Shown in pieces: positions 1 through 8,700 of a DNA stretch of 24,393 bases. The stretch is taken from contig NW_008705603.1 in NCBI RefSeq assembly GCF_000186865.1, positions 70,491 to 94,883 on the forward strand. Reading direction: 5' to 3'. Position 1 is the stretch's first letter. Every line of letters starts with the position of its first letter. The position numbers and the translations under genes are program-made. The notes under the pieces are model-generated. The model ran no database searches. It worked only from the letters and a program-made list of their open reading frames with translations, and was not told where the DNA came from. This stretch comes from Aureococcus anophagefferens. Its lineage: Eukaryota; Sar; Pelagophyceae; Pelagomonadales; Pelagomonadaceae.

Positions 1-617
1 AGGGGTCCCTTACAGATTTTCGCCCACCAGATACGACTGCGGCAGCTGTTGGGAATCAGGGCTGCCTGGCAGAGGATCTGCCTCACTAGGTCCAGGATGA
101 CTCTCCGTCTATTACAGTGCGGGACGCAACTATAGCAGGGTTAGAAAGTATCAAGGATGGAACCAATACATTTATGGAAACAACATGGCTGAATATGTAT
201 CATAATGGTGGAACCAATACTTAATATCGCATAAAGCGAGATGGAACCAATACACTCGAATATGCATGATGGAATCAACATCCTCATATGTATGCTGGAA
301 ACACTATGGGTGAATATGTATGATGGAACCAATATCGAGAGAGCGACGGAACCGTACCATGTCATGAACTTAGACCCTGGCATATTCACGATTAGCGATT
401 GGTTCCATCATACCACTTCATACCATGCTTGTTTCCATCATACTATATATACACCCTTATTGGTTCCAACATAATAATTTCTCTAGTAAATAAATTTCCC
501 TTTTATTAAACGCTCCCGCCGCTAGTAGCGAATAAAGATTGAAGGTGTCCACTTTGAGACGCGCACGTGGAGCCCTGAAATTCATAGACCCAACGAGCTT
601 TAGCAGCAAAAAGAAAA
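1..617. other. AT-rich intergenic stretch
   Basis: No reading frame here looks coding. The stretch is markedly more AT-rich than the coding parts of the window. Its main content is the repeat cluster described separately at 156-473. The last 60 bases before the ATG at 618 are A-rich (a run of A and G just upstream of the start) and are probably the 5' leader of the Tudor-like gene. I see no TATA box that I would defend. Confidence 0.6.
156..473. repeat. Clustered direct and inverted repeats of a GATGGAACCAATA motif
   Basis: The motif GATGGAACCAATA or a close variant occurs on the plus strand at about 156-169, 207-220, 240-253, 268-280, 294-306 and 321-334. The opposite orientation (TATTGGTTCCATC-like) occurs at 397-411, 431-443 and 459-473. 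Three plus-strand copies are preceded by GAATATGTAT or GAATATGCAT (191-200, 258-267, 312-321), so there is a loose larger unit of roughly 55-65 bp. Direct copies on the left and inverted copies on the right give a fold-back layout, as seen in some miniature inverted-repeat or foldback elements. It could also be a diverged satellite. No coding content is evident. Confidence 0.7.
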
Positions 618-1388
618 ATGAGTGAGATCATTCTCGGTCTCGGAACGCAGCGAACGGAGGACGGACTGAACAGCTGCGACGCATCAGAATACGGCAGCGA
701 CGCGTTGGACGCGGACACGGAGGTGGGGGAAGATGTGCTTCAGCAGGCCGCGGCGCCTGATCTGGAGCCTCGGGGCGACCCTGAGAACGACGACGTCGTG
801 CCCGAGAGACGCGGGAAGCGGCGACGCGCGGAGGATGCGCAATATATCTTGCGCAGATCAACCCGCGCCAAGGCACCCGCTTCCATGAAAGAAGGCGCCA
901 TCAAACTCTTGGCATTTACCGCANAACAATGGACGACGGAACTCAAGGGAAAACGGTTCACACCCCCAGAGGGTACGCGCAGCAACATCGCGAAAGTGTG
1001 CCGTCAAAGGGCGTCGTCAGAATGGGTCGTGCACGCTGGGCGAGTCCAATGTCCGCTGTACACGGTCCTGGAGCTCGCCGAAGACGAGAGCTGGTACAAG
1101 GAGGCGTACGGCATCTTTAACAAAAGAAAGTTTGGCCTGGGGGCGGTGCCGGAGAATGGCGACCGCGTCACCAAGTTCTACCACAAGGGCAAAGCGCACG
1201 ACGGCAGCGTCACCAAGATATATCGCGCGGACGTGAAGTATCGGCGGGGAGGGCAGACGCGGCGGATGAAGCTGTGGGAGATCAATTTTGACGACGGAGA
1301 TTGGGCCGAGCTTTCTGAGATCGAGGCCGTCGCAGCGAGACAAGCATACTTGCGGCGGACCCGAATGCCGACTCTCTTCGGGAATTAG
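618..1388 (+). CDS. Tudor-like domain protein (paralogue of the gene at 2204-2875)
   Basis: A complete 256-residue frame from ATG to TAG. The first ~75 residues are acidic and low complexity, followed by a basic patch (RRGKRRR) that could be a nuclear localisation signal. A conserved middle block (about residues 95-170) contains CPLYTVLELAEDESWYKEAY. The C-terminal block (about 180-235) runs GDRVTKF...DGSV...INFDDGDWAELSEIEA. This matches the pattern of PTM/DIR17-type Tudor or Agenet-like folds, which read modified histone tails (G-x-x-V-x-K-F ... V-x-Y-x-DGD-x-E-x-L). A chromatin or nuclear role is inferred from that fold. One ambiguous base at 924 leaves one residue undefined; the paralogue has lysine there. 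The paralogue lies 815 bp away in opposite orientation and matches over the last ~165 residues. Confidence 0.7.
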   Translation: MSEIILGLGTQRTEDGLNSCDASEYGSDALDADTEVGEDVLQQAAAPDLEPRGDPENDDVVPERRGKRRRAEDAQYILRRSTRAKAPASMKEGAIKLLAFTAXQWTTELKGKRFTPPEGTRSNIAKVCRQRASSEWVVHAGRVQCPLYTVLELAEDESWYKEAYGIFNKRKFGLGAVPENGDRVTKFYHKGKAHDGSVTKIYRADVKYRRGGQTRRMKLWEINFDDGDWAELSEIEAVAARQAYLRRTRMPTLFGN

Positions 1389-1394
1389 TTCCAT

Positions 1395-1434
1395 TTCGAT
1401 ACTTAGTGTCACCCTTCGACACCTAGTGTCACCT
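1395..1434 (+). repeat. Two tandem 20-bp units just after the stop codon
   Basis: Two adjacent 20-bp units (1395-1414 and 1415-1434) start TTCGA and share TAGTGTCACC, differing at three positions. They begin six bases after the stop of the Tudor-like gene, so they probably lie in its 3' UTR. Origin by local slippage is likely. Confidence 0.75.
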
Positions 1435-2203
1435 GGCCTGCATCAAGTTTGGCATTGCCTCATAGGGGAACAATCTTGTAATAGCAAGAGAACAAGAAAC
1501 AGCATGTTTGATTGGACGAGTGTGCCTCAAAGGGATCTGGGCTCTCAAAAACCACATTTACTCGAAAATATTCCATCTGTTTCCATTGCGGGTTGAAGTG
1601 CTGCGCAAATGTCAATAAGTATGAACACTTCACTGCAGTGCTATTCGGCTTGGATCGACATTCGCACGCGAGTTGGCACAGTCATACATTAAATTGAAAT
1701 CCGTCCAAATATTACACCTTCCCGTGAATGAACATTATACAGCTGGATGTCAATTGACTTTCCCTGACATTTTGGCAGGACCAAATCTCGACTTGTCAAA
1801 GCACGACTCATAGTGAACTTTGTGAAGTCTTCAAATTTCGACTGAATTAGTATGGCGAAAGGGCCCTTTGTAGCTTCTAGCGTACGCGACTTTGGTGGCG
1901 GCGTCTCCCTGGGGATTCCGCGTGCGGCGGTCGCGGCGAACGGCGACGCTTCGGAGGCGTCCAAATGAACTCGTTTTTCATTGGTCGTATATCACCATTC
2001 AAAGAGATCTTGGGGAAGCCCTAAGAGGCCGACGGCGCGTCCGCTCGAAGGGCGTGGCGGCTTGCAAGCGAATGAGCGCCGGTCCACGCCCATGCTTCTT
2101 AAATGGATTTAGGGAGAATCGGTCTAGTTCGCCATGTCTTCCCACGCGCAGGAAACCGCCATCCGCTTGACAGCTCGCGGCGGCCGAAGCGCGATGCGTC
2201 GGC
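1435..2203. other. Convergent intergenic region without a recognisable gene
   Basis: This lies between the 3' ends of the two Tudor-like genes. Reading frames here are short, and none shows a family motif or protein-like composition. The left half is AT-richer and the right half (from about 1880) GC-rich. I see no repeat or RNA structure I can support. Confidence 0.6.
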
Positions 2204-2875
2204 TCACCGAGCCGGCGCTCGATTCCGCCGCGAGAACGCTCGCCTCGCCGCGATGGCCTCGATCTCGGAAAGGCCGGCGCGATCTCCGTCGTCGAAAGCG
2301 ACGTCCCACAGCTTCATGCGTCGCGCCTTCTCTCCCGGTCGGCGCTGCACGTCCCCGACCGTGACCTCGGCGACGGTGCCGTCGTACGCTTCTCCGTCGT
2401 AGAAGAACTTGGTGACGCGGTCGCCTTCGCCCGGCGCCTCCCCCGACCCGAATTTCTTCTTGTTGAAGACGCCGTACGCTTCTTTGTACCATTCCTCGTC
2501 TTCGGCGAGCTCCAGGACCGTGTACAGCGGACACGGGGCGTCCCCGGCGTCCACGACCCACTCCGACGACGTCCTTTGGTAGCGCACCTTCGCGATAGCC
2601 TTGCGCAGACCATCTTGATCCGTGAACCATTTTCCCGCGAGTTCCTTCGTCCATTGCTTCGTACCAAACGCCAAGAGCTTGTTCGCCGCTTCTTCCGCGA
2701 TGCGAATCGATTTTCGCGGCATGGTTTGCTCGGCGCATCGGCGCTTTCTTCCCGTTTTTGCGTCGCTTCCTTTCGCGCGGCGCACACGTCCTCGCGTGAA
2801 GCCGTAGGCCATGCCCAACCCTCCGATGACAACGCCGAGGCCCGCGATACCTCGAGCGAGCTTACGTCCACTCAT
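2204..2875 (-). CDS. Tudor-like domain protein with N-terminal hydrophobic segment
   Basis: A complete 223-residue frame starting at ATG 2875-2873 and ending TGA at 2206-2204. Residues ~8-27 (ARGIAGLGVVIGGLGMAYGF) form a glycine-rich hydrophobic stretch, a possible membrane anchor or organelle-targeting segment that is absent from the paralogue at 618-1388. The rest aligns with that paralogue: CPLYTVLELAEDEEWYKEAY is nearly identical, and the C-terminal Tudor-like block keeps GDRVTKF, DGTV and FDDGD...LSEIEA (about residues 150-205). The two proteins therefore share a core but have unrelated N-termini, suggesting different locations in the cell. The start codon lies 72 bp from the left inverted repeat of the segment at 2947-5302, so that repeat may sit in its promoter or leader. 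A nuclear or chromatin function rests only on the Tudor-like fold. Confidence 0.68.
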   Translation of the reverse strand: MSGRKLARGIAGLGVVIGGLGMAYGFTRGRVRRAKGSDAKTGRKRRCAEQTMPRKSIRIAEEAANKLLAFGTKQWTKELAGKWFTDQDGLRKAIAKVRYQRTSSEWVVDAGDAPCPLYTVLELAEDEEWYKEAYGVFNKKKFGSGEAPGEGDRVTKFFYDGEAYDGTVAEVTVGDVQRRPGEKARRMKLWDVAFDDGDRAGLSEIEAIAARRAFSRRNRAPAR

Positions 2876-2946
2876 CTTCGCTCAATAGTAGCGTGTTCAG
2901 TGGCGCCGAAGCTAGAGGTTAGACTTCTACAAGACTTAGTAGTCAT

Positions 2947-2990
2947 CTACAATAGAGAGGTTCAGTTTTGCTTTGGATGATCTTTGGAAT
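2947..2990 (+). repeat. Left inverted repeat
   Basis: The left arm contains CTAC, then TAGAGAGGTTCAGTTTT, then CTTTGGATGATCTTTGGA. Its 16-base core AGAGAGGTTCAGTTTT is identical in the right arm. It lies 72 bp upstream of the minus-strand Tudor-like gene start. Confidence 0.65.
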
Positions 2991-3303
2991 AGACCACTGG
3001 CGTAAAAAATAGTACACCAGGGAGCAGCCCAGCCGCTCGTGAAGCATGAAGCATGAAGCCGCCGTCGTCGCTGCCCCCCCGGCCCGACCATGGCGGGCCC
3101 GCTGCTCGTCTGGGAGTCCGGCGCGACGTTGTCCGTGCACGGCTTGACGGCGGCGCATTCGGGCTCCCGTCCCATCCAGTGTCGGTTGGCGGCGGCGACT
3201 TCAGGTCGTACACGAGCACGCTGGTTCGGCGCCCCCTGGCATCTCTGGGTTCGGACCCGCGAGGCCGCCGACTTCCGCGTTCGAGGGGGGCGCATGACCG
3301 TGC

Positions 3304-3564
3304 CGCGCTCCATGGAGGCGCGCTGGCTCGAGACTCTCCGCGGCGCCCGAATCGCTCGCCGCCCCGCGGCGGGCTTTCAGGGCAACCGCGTGCACGGCCG
3401 AGACCCACGGCGTCAGCCTCTGCGGCGTGGGCTACGCCGAGCCCAAGCAGACCTTCCCCGGCGACATCATCTGCCGTACCTACGCCTTCGCCGAAGACCT
3501 GGCGCGCGCTGTCCAGTCCCGCGCGCCTCGCGCGGGCGTCGACTTAAAACACCGGCGCATGTGA
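3304..3564 (+). pseudogene. Unidentified coding-like fragment with a frame break
   Basis: Two adjoining frames look protein-like. The first (from about 3312) reads MEARWLETLRGARIARRPAA. The second, entered by a frame change near 3390, reads ETHGVSLCGVGYAEPKQTFP and then GDIICRTYAFAEDLARAVQ, ending at TGA near 3562. Balanced amino-acid composition contrasts with the Arg/Pro/Ala-rich noise of the other frames. I do not recognise the family. It has no complete domain and lies inside the inverted-repeat-bounded segment, so a captured and decayed exon is the likeliest reading. Confidence 0.35.
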
Positions 3565-4629
3565 CATCTACGGGCGCACTCGTCGGTGGGGGAGAGCCAA
3601 GGGGGGCGCCGCCGCCCCCGGGCCGACGGCAGGTCTTTCAGACCTCGCCCTGGCCCCGCTAGACGTCCCCCTCCGCTCAGTCGAATCAACTGTGCTTAAA
3701 CAGTTCATGAGTCAACCGATAGACCATTGATCGAATGGACTTTCTGAGTAGTCATGAACAGTGATTATGGTGGGCGCCAAAACACCCCCTGGCGACCCTC
3801 CCGCTGGACCCCAGCGCATCAGGGGTCCGTCCAACATGTCCTTTGGAGGACCAAAGCTGAAAAGCAGCCATCCATGCCGAAACTCGGCTGTGGACGGGCT
3901 GCCGAGCACGACGCGCGCCGCGGCTCAAACCTGGTCAACGACCCGAGAAACGCGCATTGGGGACACCCGCGACCGCTTCGAGACCCTCGCAGACACCCCT
4001 CGAGTGCCCCAGCCGCGTAGATCGTCCTCTGGGCCCGGCGCTGACCGCCACGACCACTCGGAGCGTTCGACGCGCGCCGCCGGGGCTGCCACGCGCGCGC
4101 GCGTAATCTCGGACATGAGCAATCCGCGGCACGCGGGGAATCTCATCGCGGCACTGTCCCTTCGCGATTCCCCGAGCGCCGCGGATCGATCGATGCCCCA
4201 GGACCGACATATCGCCCCTCGACGCGTCGAAATGGCCCGGATCCAGAGGCCCCGTTCGCCCCGAAATCGTGCTCGTCTCTCGAGATCGAGAGCGGCGCGT
4301 CGAAGATCGCCCGCCGGCGCGGCGCGGGCTCGAAGGCCGCCGGGGCGCCCGGCGGACCGAGCCGCCGAACGCGGCCGTCAAAGTCGGGCGCTGCCCATCG
4401 GATCGGCTTCCCAGTGCGCTGGAGCAGCTAGAGATCTTTACGCCAGTGGACATTGCCGACTGTTGAAGGTGCCGAGCACGGATCTCTACTCCGCAGGACG
4501 CCGGGCGCTCGGATGCGCCGAATGATGCTATGGTCGTCTTCGCAGCCCCTCAACTCCGCGAATACGCCGAGATGGGCAACGATCTCAGCAGCTGTATGGA
4601 CCGAATGCGCACGGATGACGCGCCGGTGA
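3565..4629. other. GC-rich stretch without a supported gene
   Basis: Long open frames exist on both strands (for example 3761-4525 plus, 3935-4453 minus), but their translations are Arg/Ala/Ser/Pro-rich with no domain pattern, as expected by chance in GC-rich DNA. A short run ending at 4464 (LEQLEIFTPVDIADC) looks more protein-like but is too short to classify. I report no gene here. Confidence 0.55.
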
Positions 4630-4830
4630 AAACAAGACATCTAGGCGATTCGGTAGGGACTCAGACGGGCGGTTACAGGGAGCGAAATGGGGCGCGCTCG
4701 ACTCCCCCGACCTCTTAAAGCTGTTTTCGAGCCCACGCAGCACCACGGATCGTTTGTCGTCACCGAGGGGTCGTCTGGTTCGAAGGGTTGGGCAGCGAGA
4801 CTCGAAATCGTCGATTTCGTCTGGTCGCGG
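4630..4830 (-). pseudogene. Copia-related scrap, inverted relative of 13430-13630
   Basis: The minus-strand translation contains STISS...PFEPDDPSVTTNDPWCC...GSK. The plus-strand translation just upstream of the Copia RT fragment at 13640 contains STMSS...DDTGVMTNDPRGC...GSK. At the DNA level the two segments are similar over about 200 bp in opposite orientation. Because the 13430 copy is in frame with an RT motif, this is probably the linker region of a Copia-type polyprotein. The opposite strand also stays open and alignable, so the coding strand is not certain. It is a remnant without a functional domain. Confidence 0.5.
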
Positions 4831-4857
4831 CTCGGGCGCCGCGGCAGCCCGACACCG

Positions 4858-4976
4858 CGAAGGTTTTTGGCAGCCCCAGCTCCAGGGACGCGAGGAGGTT
4901 ACCCCACGCCATCCCCGTGTCGACTCGTTCCATCGCCTCCAGCTGCGTCACGCCCCGGGCCGCCAAGGCCTCCTCA
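4858..4976 (-). pseudogene. Short coding-like fragment, family unknown
   Basis: The minus-strand frame reads EEALAARGVTQLEAMERVDT then GMAWGNLLASLELGLPKTF, a protein-like stretch flanked on both sides by Gly/Arg/Ala-rich noise. I recognise no family. It lies inside the segment bounded by inverted repeats and is best seen as another captured scrap. Confidence that it was ever coding is low. Confidence 0.25.
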
Positions 4977-5144
4977 CGGGCTGCCCCGCCCCCGCCCCCC
5001 GCCCCCGCACGCAGCCTCCATGACGCGCCGCGCGCACCGAATGTCGATCCCACGGCGCGGGGGAGCTTCGCCGGCGGGGGGCGGTGGCGGCCCCTGCCAC
5101 ACGCTGGGTTCCCGAGCCCCGTCCGCGAGTTTCTAAAAATCTCC

Positions 5145-5280
5145 CTTCGATGTCCAAACACGCTTTGGCACGTCCAAAAACCATGGTCCAAACAAGCTTT
5201 GGACGACCGCCAAACACGATGATGACGTTCACTTTGGATGTTGAATGTCCAAAACAACATCCAAAACATCATCCAAAAAA
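5145..5280. repeat. Cluster of GTCCAAA / TTTGGAC words with small palindromes
   Basis: Between 5145 and 5280 the words TCCAAA and TTTGGA recur many times, and pairs of them form small hairpins such as GTCCAAACAAGCTTTGGAC (about 5189-5207). The cluster runs straight into the right inverted repeat, which has the same vocabulary. Sub-terminal repeats of this kind are typical of DNA-transposon ends, where transposase binds. Confidence 0.6.
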
Positions 5281-5302
5281 ACTGAACCTCTCTAATAGTA
5301 GA
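5255..5302 (-). repeat. Right inverted repeat
   Basis: Read on the minus strand, this gives CTACTATTAGAGAGGTTCAG, then a T-run and TTGGATGATGTTTTGGA, matching the left arm at 2947-2990. It ends about 65 bp before the ATG of the glycosyltransferase fragment at 5368. Confidence 0.65.
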
Positions 5303-5367
5303 AGATTCTCCCTACTTCAGTTGAATACACCATATTGCTAACTAGCGCCCGAGCCTGCGGAAGAGCT

Positions 5368-5738
5368 ATGGCCGGGCTCGTCGAGAAGCCGGACCTCCAG
5401 AGCGGCAAGGAATCTTGTGTGCTGCTCGTCGCCCTGGGGTCTTTAGGCGACGCCCTGCCCCTCGTCGCCCTCGCCGACGCGCTCTGCGGGCTGCTGGCGC
5501 GCGTGCGCGTCGTCGTGAGCGCCGAGACCTACGCGCGCTCGCACAGATCCTGGATGACGACACGAGCCTTGAGCGCGTGTCGGCGCTGTCGCCGGCGACG
5601 GGCGTCTCCGGGGGTGTCGCGGACGGCGGCGACGCCGCGGCGCGCGCGTGCGCCGCGAGTGCGGAGCTCGAGCTCATCTACGAGGCCGCGCTGCTACTCA
5701 AACGACCGGCTGATTTCCCCGACAGCTATCGCACGTGA
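5368..5738 (+). pseudogene. Truncated, frameshifted GT28/GT1-type glycosyltransferase N-terminus
   Basis: From ATG 5368 the frame reads CVLLVALGSLGDALPLVALADAL and then VRVVVSAETYAR. This is the signature of the N-terminal half of GT-B glycosyltransferases of the UDP-glucose:sterol / GT28 type (V-A-x-G-S-x-GD-x-x-P). Between about 5525 and 5545 the frame changes, and protein-like sequence continues as ILDDDTSLERVSALSPATG and then ELELIYEAALLLKRPADF to a TGA at 5736-5738. Only about 120 of the usual 400 or more residues remain; the nucleotide-sugar-binding C-terminal half is missing. Its end overlaps the 3' end of the convergent LRR gene by 41 bp. I found no GT-AG intron to explain the frame change, so I call it a broken remnant. 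Confidence 0.6.
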
Positions 5739-8700
5739 CGGGGCAGGTGGCGATGACCTCATCCACATCCACGACGCCGGCGAACTGGCCGTTTTTGGCG
5801 TCTTCGCAGGTGTCGTGCCCGCCCGTCGCCAAGATGAAGGCTATATCCGCGCATCCAAAGCCGAACCACGTGGCATCGGGATCGTCCACGCACGCAACGG
5901 TCGGCGCGGGGGGCACGTGCGGAGTCGGTACCAAAGTGGGCGCTCGGGTGGACGTCGGCGCCGCCGACGACGTCGGTTGGCTCGACGGGTTCATCAAGCA
6001 CCCCTTTTCGCCGCGTCCGTCGCCGCCCGCCAATTCTTCGAGACAGCACGTGACGACCCCGGCTCCAACCAGGCCGTCGAAGGCCTCGGGGAGATCCGGC
6101 GTCTCCCCGTCGCAGCACTTGTTCGCGTAGAGGTGAACTTCTTCGAGCTCGGAGGCGTTTAGGAGACTCGGGGGGAGCTCGGAGACGGAATTGACCTCGA
6201 GCCAGAGGCCCTGGAGCGGGTTAGCCACGGGGGTGTTATCGTAGCGTCTTTTGCGCCCGACGCCCTCCGGGAGATCTAGAAGCTGATTGCCCGCGAGCTT
6301 GAGCTTCTCGATGGATCTCGCGTACGCGATGTCCTCGCTGATCGTACTAATCGAATTGTACTGCAAGTCCAACTTTCTGAGATGTTCTAGCTCACCGATG
6401 GCCTCGGAAACGGTCTCGATCCTGTTGTACGCGAGGTCCAGCTCCATCGTCGCGGAACTCGATTCGTTGACGCGAGGTCCGAAGGTGGTCGGCAGCGACG
6501 TTATTTTGTTGTTTCTCAGGAAAATGTTCGTAACAGCGCGCTGCGCTGGATTGAATGTGGCGTCTTCTTCGGTCGATGTAAAAAGGATGTTTCTCATCAC
6601 TTTATTGCTCTCGTCGTAATCGAATTCGACTTCTCGCATGCGGAACCCAAAATATTCGCACGCCTTTTGACTGGTAAGCATCGGCGGGTATTCGGAAAGC
6701 TTGTTATTTTCAGACCCGAGTACGATGAGCGCCGCGCTAAAACTGGCGGGGAGCGTCTTGAGCTTGTTGTCGGAGACGTGGAGGTGGTAGAGTCTGTGCC
6801 ATTTCGCGAGGCCCCACGTTTCCGGCAGCGCCTTGAGATAGTTCCCCCGAACACTGATGTACATGGGGCAATTCCAGTCCTCCGTACCAACCTGGTCCGA
6901 CCGTAGCTCGGGCAGCACCTTGAGATTGTTGTAATCCAGGAACAACGTGATCGACGGGTATCGGGTCCATCCGAGCGCTCCGGCCGCGCTCGTGCCGGGA
7001 CCGACATCCACGAGCTCGTTATATGCCAGATCAAGATCATCGAGGCTGATGAGATCTCCCATACAATCCGGCAACCCGTCGAGGAGGTTGCGCCGGAGCT
7101 TGAGCGTTTCCAGCTCCGCGAGCGCGCAGACGGCCGACGTCAACCTTCCGTCGATGAGATTGCGGGATAAATCCAGGGTTTTCAAAGATGTCAGCTTGTC
7201 GAGCCATTCTGGCTGGTCAGGAATCTGATTCATCGACAAGTCGAGGTCCAAGAGCTTTGTGAGTGGTCCCAAGTCGGGAACGGCGGTCAGGTCGTTCCCC
7301 GTCGCGTGGAGCTTCAAGAGGTCGGTCAATTTGAGCAGGCTATCCGGGAGCTCCTGCAAATGGTTCCCGCTCACGTCGAGGCTTTCCAAGTGCCTCAAAT
7401 CCCCGAGGGAATCGGGCAGGACCGCCAGCTCGTTCTCCGGCGCTGCGAGCGATTCGAGCAGAACGAAGCGCTCGACCAAGTCGCCCACGTCCCGCACGCG
7501 CGAGCCCGTGAGATCCAGTTCGCGCGTGTTATAGAAGCGACTCGTGAGGTATTGGGGCACTTCATCCCAGTTGCGATGGCGGCTCTGGAGCGTGCTCTGG
7601 GCGCAGACGACCGTCCCCCAGAGCGTGTGAATCGCGTCGCTGTGCAGGCTCGCGCCGATACCCTGCTCTCTCCAAATCTGAGCCTCCCACAACGGGCAAA
7701 TGCCACGAACACCGCTTTTGCACTCCTGACAATCCCCTCTTTCCATATTGGCGCCCTCGGCGCAACCGAATTCGCTCGTCGAACCTTCGTGCCCTTTGGG
7801 GAACGTCCAGTCGAAGGCAATCGTCTTGCAGATATCGCTGACGAGCTCGTATCCGTCATCTTCTTCGGAGGCCGATGCAACGAGCGCCGTCACCGCGATA
7901 CCCGTGGCGAGGCTGAGGACCCATACGACGCCGAGGGCAAAAATGCTCCTGCGCGATGTGATGGATGTTTCCTGCTTGCCTCCGAAGTCGGTGGTCGAGC
8001 TGGCGACCTCGTTGCGTATGTCGGAGGTGCCACCGTTCGCGGCCTCGACCCGAGGGACGTCCGCGGTCTCGGCGTCGTTAATCTGCGAAGCCGCGTCCGT
8101 AGTGTCGATATCTAGCTCGGGGGTAGACGGCTTCGGGACGCTAGCATTCTCCACGTCACGCTCCAATACGCCGTCCTTGCTTGAGGACAGATTTGCCGCC
8201 TTGCTCGAGTCATCTTTGCTTGGGATCGCGACAAATAGTGGGCTATCCATGTCAGCCTTGCTCGAAGGCGCATCGAACAGCGGCCTGTCCGTGTCGGGTT
8301 CAGGTGCGTTCTCCTTGCTTTCTTTGTACGAAACCAGAGGGTTCGCCGCGTCAGGCTCCGGTTCGCCCCCCCAATTAGTCGCACCGCGCTCGGGAGCGAC
8401 TGCTTCATCCTTGCTCGAGGACTCGAGACAGCCCGATTCCTCGTCGTTTGCGTCGGGAGACGAGGGAGCGCCGGCGGCGATTTTCGCGAGGTGATTCCGG
8501 CGGTACGCGACGCCCTCTTTTGCCCCGATCGGGAAATGGAGCAAGAAAGGGATGAACGGGAAGACGTCGAGAAAGATGTCGGCCACGGAGTTGGACACGA
8601 GGATCGGCGGCAGATGATCCCCGAGGACTCTCGCGTTCCTCGCGCTTTCCATGTGCGCCACGGAGAGGGCCCAGAACGCGTACGCGAGCTCGAGAACCGC

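Larger units (their letters stand above)
2947..5302. mobile_element. Candidate non-autonomous element with terminal inverted repeats and captured fragments
   Basis: A ~40-bp sequence at 2947-2990 recurs inverted at 5255-5302. Both contain AGAGAGGTTCAGTTTT followed by a TTTGGATGAT-like stretch, and similarity extends outward to CTAC. The outer edges read TA-GAGAGG and CCTCTC-TA, compatible with a TA target-site duplication. The 2.3-kb interior has no transposase. Instead it holds apparent gene scraps (about 3304-3564 plus strand, 4858-4976 minus strand) and a stretch related to the Copia region at 13430-13630. This is the pattern of a non-autonomous DNA transposon that picked up gene fragments (Pack-type). 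An alternative is two unrelated insertions of one short repeat in opposite orientation. The assignment is an inference from one copy. Confidence 0.45.

Noticed and set aside
156..473. CRISPR-like array
   Set aside because: Repeats are short, degenerate, irregularly spaced and occur in both orientations, in a eukaryotic context.
2124..2738. Alternative 204-codon frame over the second Tudor-like gene
   Set aside because: It is a shadow of the real gene: Arg/Gly-rich, while the frame at 2204-2875 aligns with the paralogue at 618-1388.
3761..4525. A 254-codon open frame on the plus strand and a 172-codon frame on the opposite strand (3935-4453)
   Set aside because: Composition is Arg/Ala/Pro/Ser-rich noise without motifs, both strands are open at once, and this is expected by chance in GC-rich DNA.
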